From positions 159,982 through 223,981 of the forward strand of contig DHEF01000002.1 in the NCBI GenBank assembly GCA_002399735.1: DNA of 64,000 bases, read 5' to 3'. The stretch comes from Chitinophagaceae bacterium UBA4857 (GTDB taxonomy: Bacteria; Bacteroidota; Bacteroidia; Chitinophagales; Chitinophagaceae). This document shows positions 35,928-45,391 of the stretch, one piece after another (within the stretch, counting starts at the first letter, position 1; the number at the start of each line of letters is the position of its first letter). A program made the translations under genes and the position numbers. A model generated the notes under the pieces. That model did no database searches. It worked only from the letters and a program-made list of their open reading frames with translations, and was not told where the DNA came from.

Positions 35928-37874
35928 TTACTCCAACACTATTACAAAACCACCGTTAGGTTTTAGTGTAACTTTTTGTATGCCTTTAGCGGTTGTAGTA
36001 TTTATTTCAAAATCCGACAATTCTTTTCCATCTGCGAAAAGCGTTGCTTTTTTCTTTTTAAAGAGGGCAAGATTTAGAGAAATGCTTTTTTCTGTTGCTT
36101 CGCCATTTATACCTGCTATATACCATTTCTTATCTGCTCTTCTTGCCAATACAGCATCTTTACCGGGAAAGCCACTGATGAATTTTACTTCATCCCATTG
36201 TACCGGTAATTGGCGTAAAAATGTTTTTACATCGGCCGGTACATGGCTCATGCCATCGGGCGATTCGGCAATATGATGAATGCCGGAAAGAAAAATAATG
36301 GAGGTAGCTAATTGAAACGCTGCTGTTGTTTTGCGTTTGGATTTACTAAAGGTTATTTCGTGCAGGTTTACGGAAGTGAAATCCATCGGATCAAAAGCAT
36401 TGCGGGTGAAGGGCAACATCGTACTATGATTGGCTTCCCTGTCTGCATCGTTCTGGTTGAACGTAATCATTTCAAATCCTTTTACCGCTTCTACTGTTAC
36501 CAGGTTGGGGTAAGTGCGGCTCCATCCTCTGGGTAAAGTAGCACCATGAAAGTTTATCAGTAAACCGAAGTCTGCTGCATCTTTCAATATGTCTATATAA
36601 TACTGCATTACCGAACGGCCATCACCACCGAAGAAATCTATTTTTAATCCTTTAATGCCTATTTCTTTTAAGCGGGTAAATTCCTGTACCCGGCTTTCGT
36701 GGGTCAACATTCTGTCTTTCGGTGTCATTTTTACTGTGTTCCAGTTACCCGCAGAGTTGTACCACAGCAATAAGGAAACGCCTTTGGTGTTGGCATAATC
36801 AGTAAGTTCTTTTATTTTATCATAACCAATTTTGGTATCCCAGGATGCATCTATTAAACAGTACCGCCAATTCATGTCGGCCGCAAAATCAATATATTTT
36901 TTTTGTTCGTCGTAAATAATATAATCGTCTTTGCTCATGATCCAGCTCCAGGATGCTATGCCCGGTTTTACATACGAGTAATCTTTTTTAGCTGCGGAAG
37001 TGGCAAGATCGGTACCCAAAGTAGATTCTACAATAGTGCCCAACGAACCAATGGTGATGACCCGCCAGGGTGAATAAAAAGAAGAAGCTGTTGAGACAGG
37101 CAGTATGCCGCTTTCAGTCATCGTTTCTCTTGGGTCGGGAAAGGCTATTTGGTAAGTAGCTGAATCAGGTTGGTTGAATAATTTTGTTCCGCAATAGGTG
37201 CCATCCATACCGGCTTCGGTAATTAATATCCAGGTTTCATTTTGTTGAAACAATGCAGGATATACCCAGCCATTATTATTGGGAGAGGCGGTGCCAACCG
37301 GAATATTTTGTCGGTAGTTATCTTCATAGGCAGGATTGGTTTGCTCAAAACCTGTTTTGGCTGTTTGCATGGGCTGTAAAAATGCTTTGGCATCATTGTT
37401 CAATACAAATCCTGTTTTTTCTTCGGTAATCGTAATGGGTGCGTTTTTATCATTTGCTAACTGATAACGAAAAGCCACACCATCGTTGGAAACCTGAAAA
37501 GTTATTTCCAAAGCCCGGTTTTCTTTGTTTTCCAATTGAACAACCGCTTTATTGGCCTGGTAGGTAATCTTCGTTTTTTTTCCGGTCCATAAAGCATACT
37601 CGTCAGTAATAGCAGCCGGTTTGGTGATGCTTTTCAACTGAAGTATTGAAAATAAATCATTGTCAGCGGTTAGCAGGCCTAAGGGCGAAGGTTGAATAAC
37701 TAAATTTCCGTTATAGCGTACGGCATAGGTTACCCTATCCTGTATTTGTTCCAGTACTACTTCAATGTTGCCATCGGGACTTTTTACAGCATACAATGAG
37801 GTTGTCTGTTGACAAGCTGTAAACAAACCAACTATAAAAATTGCCGCTATCGCCATCCAATATTTTTTAAACAT
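35928..37874 (-). CDS. GH97 alpha-glycosidase, retaining type (probable alpha-galactosidase)
   Basis: A 648-residue lipoprotein (lipobox LFTAC, C21) of family GH97. An N-terminal beta-sandwich (to about 270) leads into a TIM barrel and a C-terminal beta-domain. The residue D413 in LKIDFFGGDG stands where the retaining alpha-galactosidase branch (for example BtGH97b) has its nucleophile. Inverting SusB-type alpha-glucosidases lack an Asp there. So removal of alpha-galactose or a related decoration is more likely than starch breakdown; this is inference. The gene lies 26 nt behind the SASA-esterase gene's stop, within the operon GH3-PmoA-like-SASA-GH97. Confidence 0.88.
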   Translation of the reverse strand: MFKKYWMAIAAIFIVGLFTACQQTTSLYAVKSPDGNIEVVLEQIQDRVTYAVRYNGNLVIQPSPLGLLTADNDLFSILQLKSITKPAAITDEYALWTGKKTKITYQANKAVVQLENKENRALEITFQVSNDGVAFRYQLANDKNAPITITEEKTGFVLNNDAKAFLQPMQTAKTGFEQTNPAYEDNYRQNIPVGTASPNNNGWVYPALFQQNETWILITEAGMDGTYCGTKLFNQPDSATYQIAFPDPRETMTESGILPVSTASSFYSPWRVITIGSLGTIVESTLGTDLATSAAKKDYSYVKPGIASWSWIMSKDDYIIYDEQKKYIDFAADMNWRYCLIDASWDTKIGYDKIKELTDYANTKGVSLLLWYNSAGNWNTVKMTPKDRMLTHESRVQEFTRLKEIGIKGLKIDFFGGDGRSVMQYYIDILKDAADFGLLINFHGATLPRGWSRTYPNLVTVEAVKGFEMITFNQNDADREANHSTMLPFTRNAFDPMDFTSVNLHEITFSKSKRKTTAAFQLATSIIFLSGIHHIAESPDGMSHVPADVKTFLRQLPVQWDEVKFISGFPGKDAVLARRADKKWYIAGINGEATEKSISLNLALFKKKKATLFADGKELSDFEINTTTAKGIQKVTLKPNGGFVIVLE

Positions 37875-37900
37875 ATACGCTTATTTTAATCTACATTGTT

Positions 37901-39829
37901 TTATTTATCTGTTCTGAAGGGAGAAGCCGGTAATCCTTCTTTGTTATACAGGTTCGGATTTACAGGATTATCAGCCCAGGCATACCGTACATATTTAGGT
38001 TCGGTAATTTCGTCACTCCAGACAAAGATGTTGTTGCCTTCTATTTTTGCATGTGCCCAAACAAATTTTTTGTCTGCACCGGCAATAACAAAATCAGCAG
38101 GTGCTTCACCATCATTGGTGGTCAGGCCAGTGCCTGTATGCGTAAACTGGAGGGTGATTTTATTTCCTTGTATGGATGATGCTTGATATATGGGGCCGGA
38201 ATAAACAATGCTTTCGTTATAAGCTAATTTAAGTGCGGCTAAAGCCAGTCTTTCACCCACCACTTTTTTGTTTTCGGGATGTATATCATTCCATTCGCCG
38301 GCATCAATAGCTACAGCCAGTGCCGTATTAGATACGTCCAGAGCTTTCAACTGAGATTCTCTGAATAAAGCCCAGTTACTTTCTTGTGGCAGGTAGTTAT
38401 AGTCCATAAAGCCCGGAAGCTGTACCATTAGAAAAGGTAATTCGCCCAGGTTCCATTTATTGCGCCAATCTTTAATTAATGCTTTTTGCATATCATAGTA
38501 TTCCCCGGGTTTACCGGTATCGCTTTCGCCCTGGTACCAGCAAATACCTTTGATGGTGTAGGGAATTACAGGGGCGGTCATGGCATTGTACAATGCGGCA
38601 GGCTGGTTTTGTGCGCTGATACCAAAAGGCCCGGGACGGCGTGGAATAAATACTTCGCCAACCTTGTATTGCCAGGTGCCTTTTAAATCTACCGTATCAG
38701 TACCGGAAAAAATGCAATAGGGTTTATCAGGAACAAAGCCGCCTTTACCATTGTTGTTGGTAACCTTAACTACAAATATATTTTTGCCTGCTTTTAAAAT
38801 ATTTTCGGCAACTGGGTACCTGCGTTGGGGATACATGTATGTTTTTCTTCCAATAAATTGTCCGTTAATATAGAGTTCGTCGGCATCTACAATACGACCT
38901 AAAAAAACTTTAGCCGCTTTGCCTGCCATAGCAGCAGGTATATCAATTTCTTTGCGATACCAAACTACACCGTTGAGGTCTTTAACGCCCTGGTCTTCCC
39001 AATAACCGGGGATATTAATATTTTTCCAGCCCTTTGGCTCATAATTTACGTCAAACCATTTTACATTGCTTAGCATACCCAGGTCTTTTGACGGCGCCGG
39101 TATCATACCGGATCTTGCTTTTCTGTTGGTTTCGTTTATGTAAGCAGTGTCTTTATTTTTTTGGATAGTGGCCGTTATGTCGGAAAAATCTTTCAGGCCT
39201 TCTTCGCTGGTCCAGGCTTGTATAGGTGTACCGCCTACACTTGCATTAATAATGCCTATGGGAATATTGTATTTATCAGCAATTTTTTTGGCAAAGAAAT
39301 AAGCTACGGCAGAAAAAGGACGAATATTCTCACCAATGGCGGCTTTCCATTCGCCATTGGGTAAATCAGTTTGTGGTTGCTCAAGGTTAGTTAAAGTAGG
39401 TATCCAGAACTGGCGTATATGCGGATAGTTGGCTTCGGCAATTTCTTTTTCGTAAGTAATATCGTGAATATCTAACTGGTGTACCATATTGCTTTGGCCA
39501 CTGCAAAACCATACATCGCCAAATAGAATCTCTTTTAATGTAATGCTGTTTTTCTTTCCGCTAACGGTTAAGGTGTAGGGGCCGCCTGCGGCAACAGGAG
39601 GTAATAGTAATGACCAGTTACCTGCTTTATCGGCTTTTGTTTTCAGCGTTTTTTTGTTAAATGTTACCCGTACATTTTCATCGGGAGCAGCCCAGCCCCA
39701 TATTTTTACTTTGGTGTCTCTTTGTAAAATCATACTGTCGCTTACAATGCGGGGGAGTGTTACCTGCGCATGCAGGTTGGTGAGCCCCATGACCACTGTA
39801 AGTATCCATAAAAAAATCATTCTTTTCAT
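37901..39829 (-). CDS. SASA-family acetylesterase with inserted beta-domain
   Basis: A 642-residue secreted SGNH-hydrolase-like esterase (sialate O-acetylesterase family; related carbohydrate esterases include CE20 and xylan acetylesterases). The signal peptide ends near residue 21. The block-I motif WFCSGQSNM (about 107-115) holds the serine. The C-terminal DIHPENKK motif holds the Asp-His pair. A galactose-binding-like beta-domain (about 260-400) is inserted. It likely removes acetyl groups from xylan. It sits 7 nt behind the PmoA-like gene. Confidence 0.87.
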   Translation of the reverse strand: MKRMIFLWILTVVMGLTNLHAQVTLPRIVSDSMILQRDTKVKIWGWAAPDENVRVTFNKKTLKTKADKAGNWSLLLPPVAAGGPYTLTVSGKKNSITLKEILFGDVWFCSGQSNMVHQLDIHDITYEKEIAEANYPHIRQFWIPTLTNLEQPQTDLPNGEWKAAIGENIRPFSAVAYFFAKKIADKYNIPIGIINASVGGTPIQAWTSEEGLKDFSDITATIQKNKDTAYINETNRKARSGMIPAPSKDLGMLSNVKWFDVNYEPKGWKNINIPGYWEDQGVKDLNGVVWYRKEIDIPAAMAGKAAKVFLGRIVDADELYINGQFIGRKTYMYPQRRYPVAENILKAGKNIFVVKVTNNNGKGGFVPDKPYCIFSGTDTVDLKGTWQYKVGEVFIPRRPGPFGISAQNQPAALYNAMTAPVIPYTIKGICWYQGESDTGKPGEYYDMQKALIKDWRNKWNLGELPFLMVQLPGFMDYNYLPQESNWALFRESQLKALDVSNTALAVAIDAGEWNDIHPENKKVVGERLALAALKLAYNESIVYSGPIYQASSIQGNKITLQFTHTGTGLTTNDGEAPADFVIAGADKKFVWAHAKIEGNNIFVWSDEITEPKYVRYAWADNPVNPNLYNKEGLPASPFRTDK

Positions 39830-39836
39830 TGCCCTC

Positions 39837-40829
39837 TCATTTTACTTGTTGTATATAATTGTTCCAGGCTGTATTTGCCTGAACATTATTTTTTTTACCG
39901 TTAAAAACTATCAGCCTGTATTTTAAAATATATTCGTTTCCGGGAGTGAGTGTCCAGTCTTTATTTTTTGTAGGCGAAAAGTTGATAAATAAATCGCCCC
40001 GTCCCTTATTACCGTTTGCATCCCAGATACGCAAAGGTTCGGGATGATTGTAATTACCGGGATGCGAAAGTATCATCATGCCGCCCCAATCATTTTGGGG
40101 GAGGTTGCCTTGTGCTATAAGCCAGCGGGCTGCACTGCCATCGGTATTGCTCCTGTTTTTTCCTTCGGAAGTCAGTACTTCGCAGTTGTCTTTATTCCAA
40201 TAGTCCGTAGCGCGCCAACCCAAGCCGCCGCCATAACGGTACGTAAGTAGTTTTATGGGGCTGCTGGAGGCACAGGTGAGTTTACTGCTGATATCAATGA
40301 TGTATTGTGAACTATCGGGTGTATATACTTTTACGGTTTGCCATTCTTTGATCGCTACTTTTTTGGTATTGTTTTTATACAATACGACATGCTCCAGCAA
40401 AGCCGTGTAAGTAGCAAAGTTTTCGGTCTTACTTATTTCTGTAAATTTCATAAAACGTACAGTGCCCTTGCGGGCATGTAGGTTCCAAAAATCGATGGTG
40501 TCTTTTTCAAACAAAGTATGTGTCCATGGGTTCCAGATACCATAATGATGATAGTGGTCGGCAGGTTGTATTTGGGTAAGCACCTGCCCGTTGGGTGTGT
40601 ACAGCGGATGAATAAAGCCGCTACGTTTATAAATGGTGTCTACGCCTGCAGGTGGATAAGCAACTTTGTATTGGTACGTTAGCAATGGTTGTTGTTTAAA
40701 AAGAATGGTTAATGTGCTTGTTGTATCTATACTAAAAAAAGCAGCAGTATTTACCTGCGCATTAGCGGTACTGCTACTAACTATGACTGTAGCAATGCAA
40801 CAAAAAATATATGTAAGCGTACCCTTCAT
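39837..40829 (-). CDS. PmoA-like protein (DUF6807), secreted
   Basis: A 330-residue protein with a signal peptide (to about 24) and the DUF6807 fold. The motif QIQPADHYHHYGIWNPWTH, rich in histidines, is typical. The family name PmoA is historical and no methane oxidation is implied; the function is unknown. It often occurs in polysaccharide loci, and here it lies 14 nt behind GH3 and 7 nt ahead of the SASA esterase. The clustered histidines may bind a metal or a glycan. I assign no reaction. Confidence 0.8.
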   Translation of the reverse strand: MKGTLTYIFCCIATVIVSSSTANAQVNTAAFFSIDTTSTLTILFKQQPLLTYQYKVAYPPAGVDTIYKRSGFIHPLYTPNGQVLTQIQPADHYHHYGIWNPWTHTLFEKDTIDFWNLHARKGTVRFMKFTEISKTENFATYTALLEHVVLYKNNTKKVAIKEWQTVKVYTPDSSQYIIDISSKLTCASSSPIKLLTYRYGGGLGWRATDYWNKDNCEVLTSEGKNRSNTDGSAARWLIAQGNLPQNDWGGMMILSHPGNYNHPEPLRIWDANGNKGRGDLFINFSPTKNKDWTLTPGNEYILKYRLIVFNGKKNNVQANTAWNNYIQQVK

Positions 40830-40843
40830 GCTATTTATTGTTG

Positions 40844-43456
40844 TTATAACGTTTTTACGGTTTTGGTAATAGTATTGCTGGTTGTTTTGTTTTTTACACC
40901 GGGTTGTCCGCCACCAACACTAATGTTTATTTTACCCTTGGGTGTGTAAGTAGTGCCTTCCTCATTTATTAAGGTAAGATCGGTTGCAGACAAGGTAAAC
41001 TGTATATGTTTTCGTTCACCGGCTTTTAAAACCACCCGTTGAAAACCTTTCAGCACTTTTAATGGTGCTTTTCCTTTTACATCAGGGAACTGTAAGTACA
41101 GTTGTATTACTTCTTCGCCATCCTTATTACCGGTATTGGTTACCGTGGCGGTTACTTTTATGGGTTTACCTGTTGCTATCTGTGCGGGGGCCTGTAAGTT
41201 AGTGTAGGAGAAAGTGGTATAACTTAAGCCATAACCAAAAGGATATAAAGCATTGCCTTTAAAGTACCGATATGTACGGCCTTGCATATCATAATTCAGA
41301 AAACCCGGCAGGTCGTTATCGCTTTTGTAAAAAGTAACGGGTAGTCGTCCGGCAGGGTTGTAGTCGCCAAACAAAACATCGGCAATAGCCGTTCCGGCGC
41401 TTTGCCCGGCATACCAGCTATTCACAATGGCCGGTATGTTTTCACTTTCCCAAGGAGTAGCAATGGCACTGCCGGTCATCATTACAAATACAACCGGTTT
41501 ACCACTGGCGTGCAGGGCCTTTAATAAATTGGTTTGCACCGCAGGCAGCAAAATAGATGTTCTGTCGCCGCCATTGAACCCCGGCGCATTAACCGGCATT
41601 TCTTCGCCTTCCAGTTGGGGCGAAATACCACCCACATAAATAATCGCGTCCACATCTTTTAAACGATTAGTAAACTGCGTAAAATTTGTTTTTATAAACT
41701 GGCCGGTGCGTAAGCGAACATTTGCTTTTCCGCCGCCTTGCCAGTATTCCAATACAATTTTATAAACCGAATCTTTTTTTGTGTTTAATTTATAGGTACC
41801 GGCACCCCATCTATTACGTTGCCAGGCATTGATAACAATACTGTCATTTACAATAAAGCGATAGCCGTCATCTGCTTCCACTTCAAAGGAAAGTGTTTCA
41901 TTGGCAGGGGCTTTAAAATCAGTACTGTAGCGGATAGAAAAATCGTTAGCCCGCAGGTTGTTAATGACAGTTGAACCTTCTTGCCAGAAATTATCAATAT
42001 CTGCTTCTGTTTTTTCAGCAACCGGTTCGCCTGACAGTTCTTTGTTATTATAGTAAGTTGCTTTAATACCTTGTTTACCTTGCCAGCTATATTGTTGTTG
42101 ATAGTTGCTGTAAGTAAGCAGGGTGTCATTGGTAAAATTGATAGCTTTCTCATAAATGACTTCTACGCCTGCACCCAGTTTTTCTTTTATACCATCTAGT
42201 ACTGATACAACCCTTGAAGGCGTGCCGTTATAGTTGCCCAGTACAGCAATTTTATTATCGGCATTGGGACCTACTACCGCTATTTTTTTAATTGTTTTTT
42301 TAAGAGGTAAAAGATTTTGGTTTTTTAGCAGCACTATGGATTGTTGCGCCATTTTCAACGCATGGGCTTTATGTTCCGGTGCTTCTAAAACAGTAGCGGG
42401 TGTTTGCGCATATTTTACCATTGCTACAGGGTCAAACATTCCCAGGCGATAGCGAATGGTAAATAATCTTTTTAAGGAAATATCAATTTGTTGTTCGGTA
42501 ATCAATCCCTTTTTTACTGCATCTACCAGGGTATAATATACTGTTTGTCCGCATTCTAAATCGGTACCATGCATTACGGCATCTACAGCAGCCGATGTTG
42601 CATCCGGGTGTGTTTTATGGTATTTAAAAAAATCATCTATTGCCCAGCAATCGCTGGTAACATAACCATTAAATTTCCATTGTTTACGCAGAATATCGTT
42701 CATTAACTGGCTATTCCCGCAACAAGGCTGTTTGTCCACGGCATTATATGCACACATTACACCTGCAACATCCGCATCTACAATCAATTCTTTAAAGGCA
42801 GGTAAATAGGTATCCCATAAATCGTATGCCGACGGGTTAAAATTGTCGGAATGACGTGATGGTTCCGGGCCGCTGTGCACGGCATAGTGCTTGGCACATG
42901 CTGCTGCTTTTAAGTATTTGTCATCGTCACCCTGCAATCCTCTTACAAATGCTACGCCTAATTTGGCGGTAAGAAAAGGGTCTTCACCATAGGTTTCCTG
43001 GCCACGGCCCCAGCGTGGGTCGCGAAAGATATTGATATTGGGTGTCCAATAGGTTAAACCCATGTAACGCTCATTATTGCGACCTTGTGCTGTTGCTTTG
43101 TTGTGAACGGCACGGCCTTCCAATGCGGAATAGTGGGCCATTAATTTTAAGGAGTTAGTATCCCAGGTGGCGGCCATACCAATGGCCTGCGGGTACGCCG
43201 TAACATTATAAGGTGTCCTGGCTACACCATGCAATACTTCATTCCACCAGTCGTACGCCGGAATGCCTAAATGCGTAACTGCCGGAGCTGCATTGAGCAT
43301 TTGGGCTACTTTTTCTTCTAAAGTTAAACGGCTTACTACATCGTTTACTCTTTCTTCTACGGAAAGTGCAGGGTTCCACATGGGGAATGATTTGTATTCC
43401 TGTGCGGATGAAATAGCAAAAGTAAAGATGGCTGTTATCGTTAGTAGTTTCTTCAT
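40844..43456 (-). CDS. GH3 beta-xylosidase with PA14 domain
   Basis: An 870-residue secreted exo-enzyme that releases xylose from xylo-oligosaccharides. Order: signal peptide (to about 18), GH3 N-domain with nucleophile D269 (YVTSDCWAI), GH3 C-domain split by a PA14 module (about 455-590), and a fibronectin-III-like end (about 765-860). The sequence RYMGLTYWTPNINIFRDPRW is typical of the xylosidase/arabinosidase branch. It heads the operon GH3-PmoA-like-SASA-GH97. Confidence 0.93.
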   Translation of the reverse strand: MKKLLTITAIFTFAISSAQEYKSFPMWNPALSVEERVNDVVSRLTLEEKVAQMLNAAPAVTHLGIPAYDWWNEVLHGVARTPYNVTAYPQAIGMAATWDTNSLKLMAHYSALEGRAVHNKATAQGRNNERYMGLTYWTPNINIFRDPRWGRGQETYGEDPFLTAKLGVAFVRGLQGDDDKYLKAAACAKHYAVHSGPEPSRHSDNFNPSAYDLWDTYLPAFKELIVDADVAGVMCAYNAVDKQPCCGNSQLMNDILRKQWKFNGYVTSDCWAIDDFFKYHKTHPDATSAAVDAVMHGTDLECGQTVYYTLVDAVKKGLITEQQIDISLKRLFTIRYRLGMFDPVAMVKYAQTPATVLEAPEHKAHALKMAQQSIVLLKNQNLLPLKKTIKKIAVVGPNADNKIAVLGNYNGTPSRVVSVLDGIKEKLGAGVEVIYEKAINFTNDTLLTYSNYQQQYSWQGKQGIKATYYNNKELSGEPVAEKTEADIDNFWQEGSTVINNLRANDFSIRYSTDFKAPANETLSFEVEADDGYRFIVNDSIVINAWQRNRWGAGTYKLNTKKDSVYKIVLEYWQGGGKANVRLRTGQFIKTNFTQFTNRLKDVDAIIYVGGISPQLEGEEMPVNAPGFNGGDRTSILLPAVQTNLLKALHASGKPVVFVMMTGSAIATPWESENIPAIVNSWYAGQSAGTAIADVLFGDYNPAGRLPVTFYKSDNDLPGFLNYDMQGRTYRYFKGNALYPFGYGLSYTTFSYTNLQAPAQIATGKPIKVTATVTNTGNKDGEEVIQLYLQFPDVKGKAPLKVLKGFQRVVLKAGERKHIQFTLSATDLTLINEEGTTYTPKGKINISVGGGQPGVKNKTTSNTITKTVKTL

Positions 43457-43503
43457 ATTAACTGTTGTTCTGTTGAATCATAGTTAGTGGTTAAGAGTTC
43501 ATG

Positions 43504-43539
43504 GGAGGTGAATAGTGCGTTTGTTCACTATTCACTTCC
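43504..43539. repeat. Inverted repeat in gap upstream of GH3
   Basis: GGAGGTGAATAGTG, loop CGTTTGTT, CACTATTCACTTCC: a 14-bp stem with one mismatch. It lies in the 255-nt gap between GH43 and GH3, next to repeat copy K. It could be a terminator for the GH43 genes or a mobile repeat. Confidence 0.55.
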
Positions 43540-43574
43540 TGACTTATGGACTTTCCGAATCTCGGACTTTCCAT

Positions 43575-43674
43575 GCTGATGAGCGAATAGAAAGTACAAG
43601 TCCCGCACAGCGGGATTCCGCTAAAACGGAAAGATGCGAACGCAACAGAAGTTGATTAGCATTACTGCTGCCGG
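43575..43674 (-). repeat. Intergenic repeat, copy K, with nested hairpins
   Basis: CTGATGAGCGAATAGAAAGT, then TCCCGCACAGCGGGA (6-bp stem), TTCCGCTAAAACGGAA (5-bp stem), GATGCGAACGCAACAGAAGT, TTAGCATTACTGCTGCCGG. The two hairpin blocks also occur, slightly altered, in copy F at 21.53 kb. Confidence 0.75.
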
Positions 43675-43711
43675 CATCACAAAAAATAATCCCCATTAAA
43701 AGAGCTTATTG

Positions 43712-45379
43712 CTACGGTTGTAGTTTCTTATATACGTCGTCGTTGTTTTTTATCTCAAACCAATTAAACAAGGCTTTGTTGTTAGATGCTTCTCCTTCCG
43801 AAGTAGCATACATGGCATACATAACGCCTACAAAACCACCGGCATCTTTAGTGCTTAAGTATTTTGCATCTACATCACCGAGGAGCAGCTCCCATTTGTT
43901 TTCTTTGGTGGCATAGTAAAATGCATATTTATCGTGATTGGCTTCAATTTTTAAGTAGAGTGGTTTATCTTTTTTTAGCGAAAGCGGTTTACTTGCAATT
44001 ACTACACTATCTCTGTACAACTGCACAACGGGTTTGTTGTTTACCACTGCTTGGGTTAAGAATAAGAAACGTTTGTCGTTTTGCATGGCTATTAAACCGG
44101 CTTTTTCGTTAGCCGCTTTGGGCGAAAATTGTAAAGCCGTAGCGGCATACCCTTTTAAGTGTGGTTTTTGAAAGCCAACAAACGAAGGGTTGGAAAAACC
44201 GCTTACGGTTTCTTTTCGTAGGTTAAGTGTTAATGCTCCTTTGTTTTCGGTTAAGTTATACCATGGCTCTTTTACGGTGCGTAAAAAGCGGTAGCGCAGG
44301 TTTAGTTTGTCGCCGTTAAAATCATCTTTAAATGTATAGTTGCCATTAAATGGTTCTGCATTTTTATTAATGGTCGCATTAATCGGGTATTGGTATTTTA
44401 CCACATCGCCCCCCAGGTCAAATACGGGCCATTCATCTACCCATTTTACGGGTGCAATAAATGTTTCGCGGCCCACATTATAATAATCGCCTTCGTAAGG
44501 ACGACAACCTAAAAATACGCCCCACCACTTACCGTCTTTGCCTTTTACCAAATCGGCATGGCCGGTGGTGGTAATAGGGTTGGGCCTTGATGGATCTAAA
44601 TGTTTTTGTGTAAGAATAGGATTTTTTTCATACGGTTTAAAAGGGCCGTACACATTTTTACTTCTAAACACCACTTCGGTATGGTTATAACCGGTACCAC
44701 CTTCGGCGCACATTAAATAGTACCAACCGTTTATTTTGTAAATATGCGGACCTTCTATCCACACCGGTTTTTTTTCAATATCGGTACCACCGTTAATTAA
44801 TAAAATTTGCTCGCCTTTTACTTTTAAGTTAGCGGCATCAAATTCGTACATACGAATAGTTCTGTGCCCATTCCAAAAAGTTACATCGTTTGGCGGAATA
44901 CTATTGTACACGATGTAGGCTTTATCATCCTCATCAAAAAACAAGGATGGGTCAATACCGTTTACTTCCGGTAAATAAACAGGGTTACTCCACGGGCCTT
45001 TAGGGTCTTTTGTCGTGATAACAAAATTACCGCCGCCACTTGTATTGGTACATACAATATAAAAAGTGCCTTTGTGGTATTCAATTGCCGGTGCAAATAA
45101 TCCACGTGATACTCCGGCACCGCGACCCTCTAAATTTAATTGTTCGGGACGATCTAAGGCATAACCAATCAGTTCCCAATTGGCTAAGTCTTTACTATGA
45201 AAAAGTGGTAAGCCGGGGTAGTGTGCAAAAGATGAGTTAACGATATAATAATCGTCGCCGGCCTGGCAAATACTGGGATCGGGATAGTAGCCGGCCAAAA
45301 TAGGATTGGTTACATACTGGGCCATGCTAATTATGCTAAATGCAAGTGCGGCAACTAATGATAATAATTTCTTTGTCAT
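43712..45379 (-). CDS. GH43 beta-xylosidase, two-domain
   Basis: A 555-residue secreted enzyme. The signal peptide is about residues 1-21. The GH43 propeller has D34 (YYPDPSI), D143 (GIDPSLF) and E209 (VWIEGPH). The concanavalin-like C-terminal domain (about 350-555) shapes the active site for exo-cleavage, as in known beta-xylosidases of GH43 with a GH43_C2 domain. A cytoplasmic GH43 gene lies 12 nt upstream in the same operon. Together with GH3 it gives the locus two routes to free xylose. Confidence 0.9.
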   Translation of the reverse strand: MTKKLLSLVAALAFSIISMAQYVTNPILAGYYPDPSICQAGDDYYIVNSSFAHYPGLPLFHSKDLANWELIGYALDRPEQLNLEGRGAGVSRGLFAPAIEYHKGTFYIVCTNTSGGGNFVITTKDPKGPWSNPVYLPEVNGIDPSLFFDEDDKAYIVYNSIPPNDVTFWNGHRTIRMYEFDAANLKVKGEQILLINGGTDIEKKPVWIEGPHIYKINGWYYLMCAEGGTGYNHTEVVFRSKNVYGPFKPYEKNPILTQKHLDPSRPNPITTTGHADLVKGKDGKWWGVFLGCRPYEGDYYNVGRETFIAPVKWVDEWPVFDLGGDVVKYQYPINATINKNAEPFNGNYTFKDDFNGDKLNLRYRFLRTVKEPWYNLTENKGALTLNLRKETVSGFSNPSFVGFQKPHLKGYAATALQFSPKAANEKAGLIAMQNDKRFLFLTQAVVNNKPVVQLYRDSVVIASKPLSLKKDKPLYLKIEANHDKYAFYYATKENKWELLLGDVDAKYLSTKDAGGFVGVMYAMYATSEGEASNNKALFNWFEIKNNDDVYKKLQP

Positions 45380-45391
45380 ATTTGCTATCGT

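Noticed and set aside
35928..37874. SusB-type starch alpha-glucosidase
   Set aside because: The Asp in KIDFFGGDG marks the retaining branch, and no other starch gene is present.
39837..40829. Methane monooxygenase subunit
   Set aside because: The PmoA label of this family is historical; the protein is secreted, single-gene and unlike membrane methane monooxygenases.
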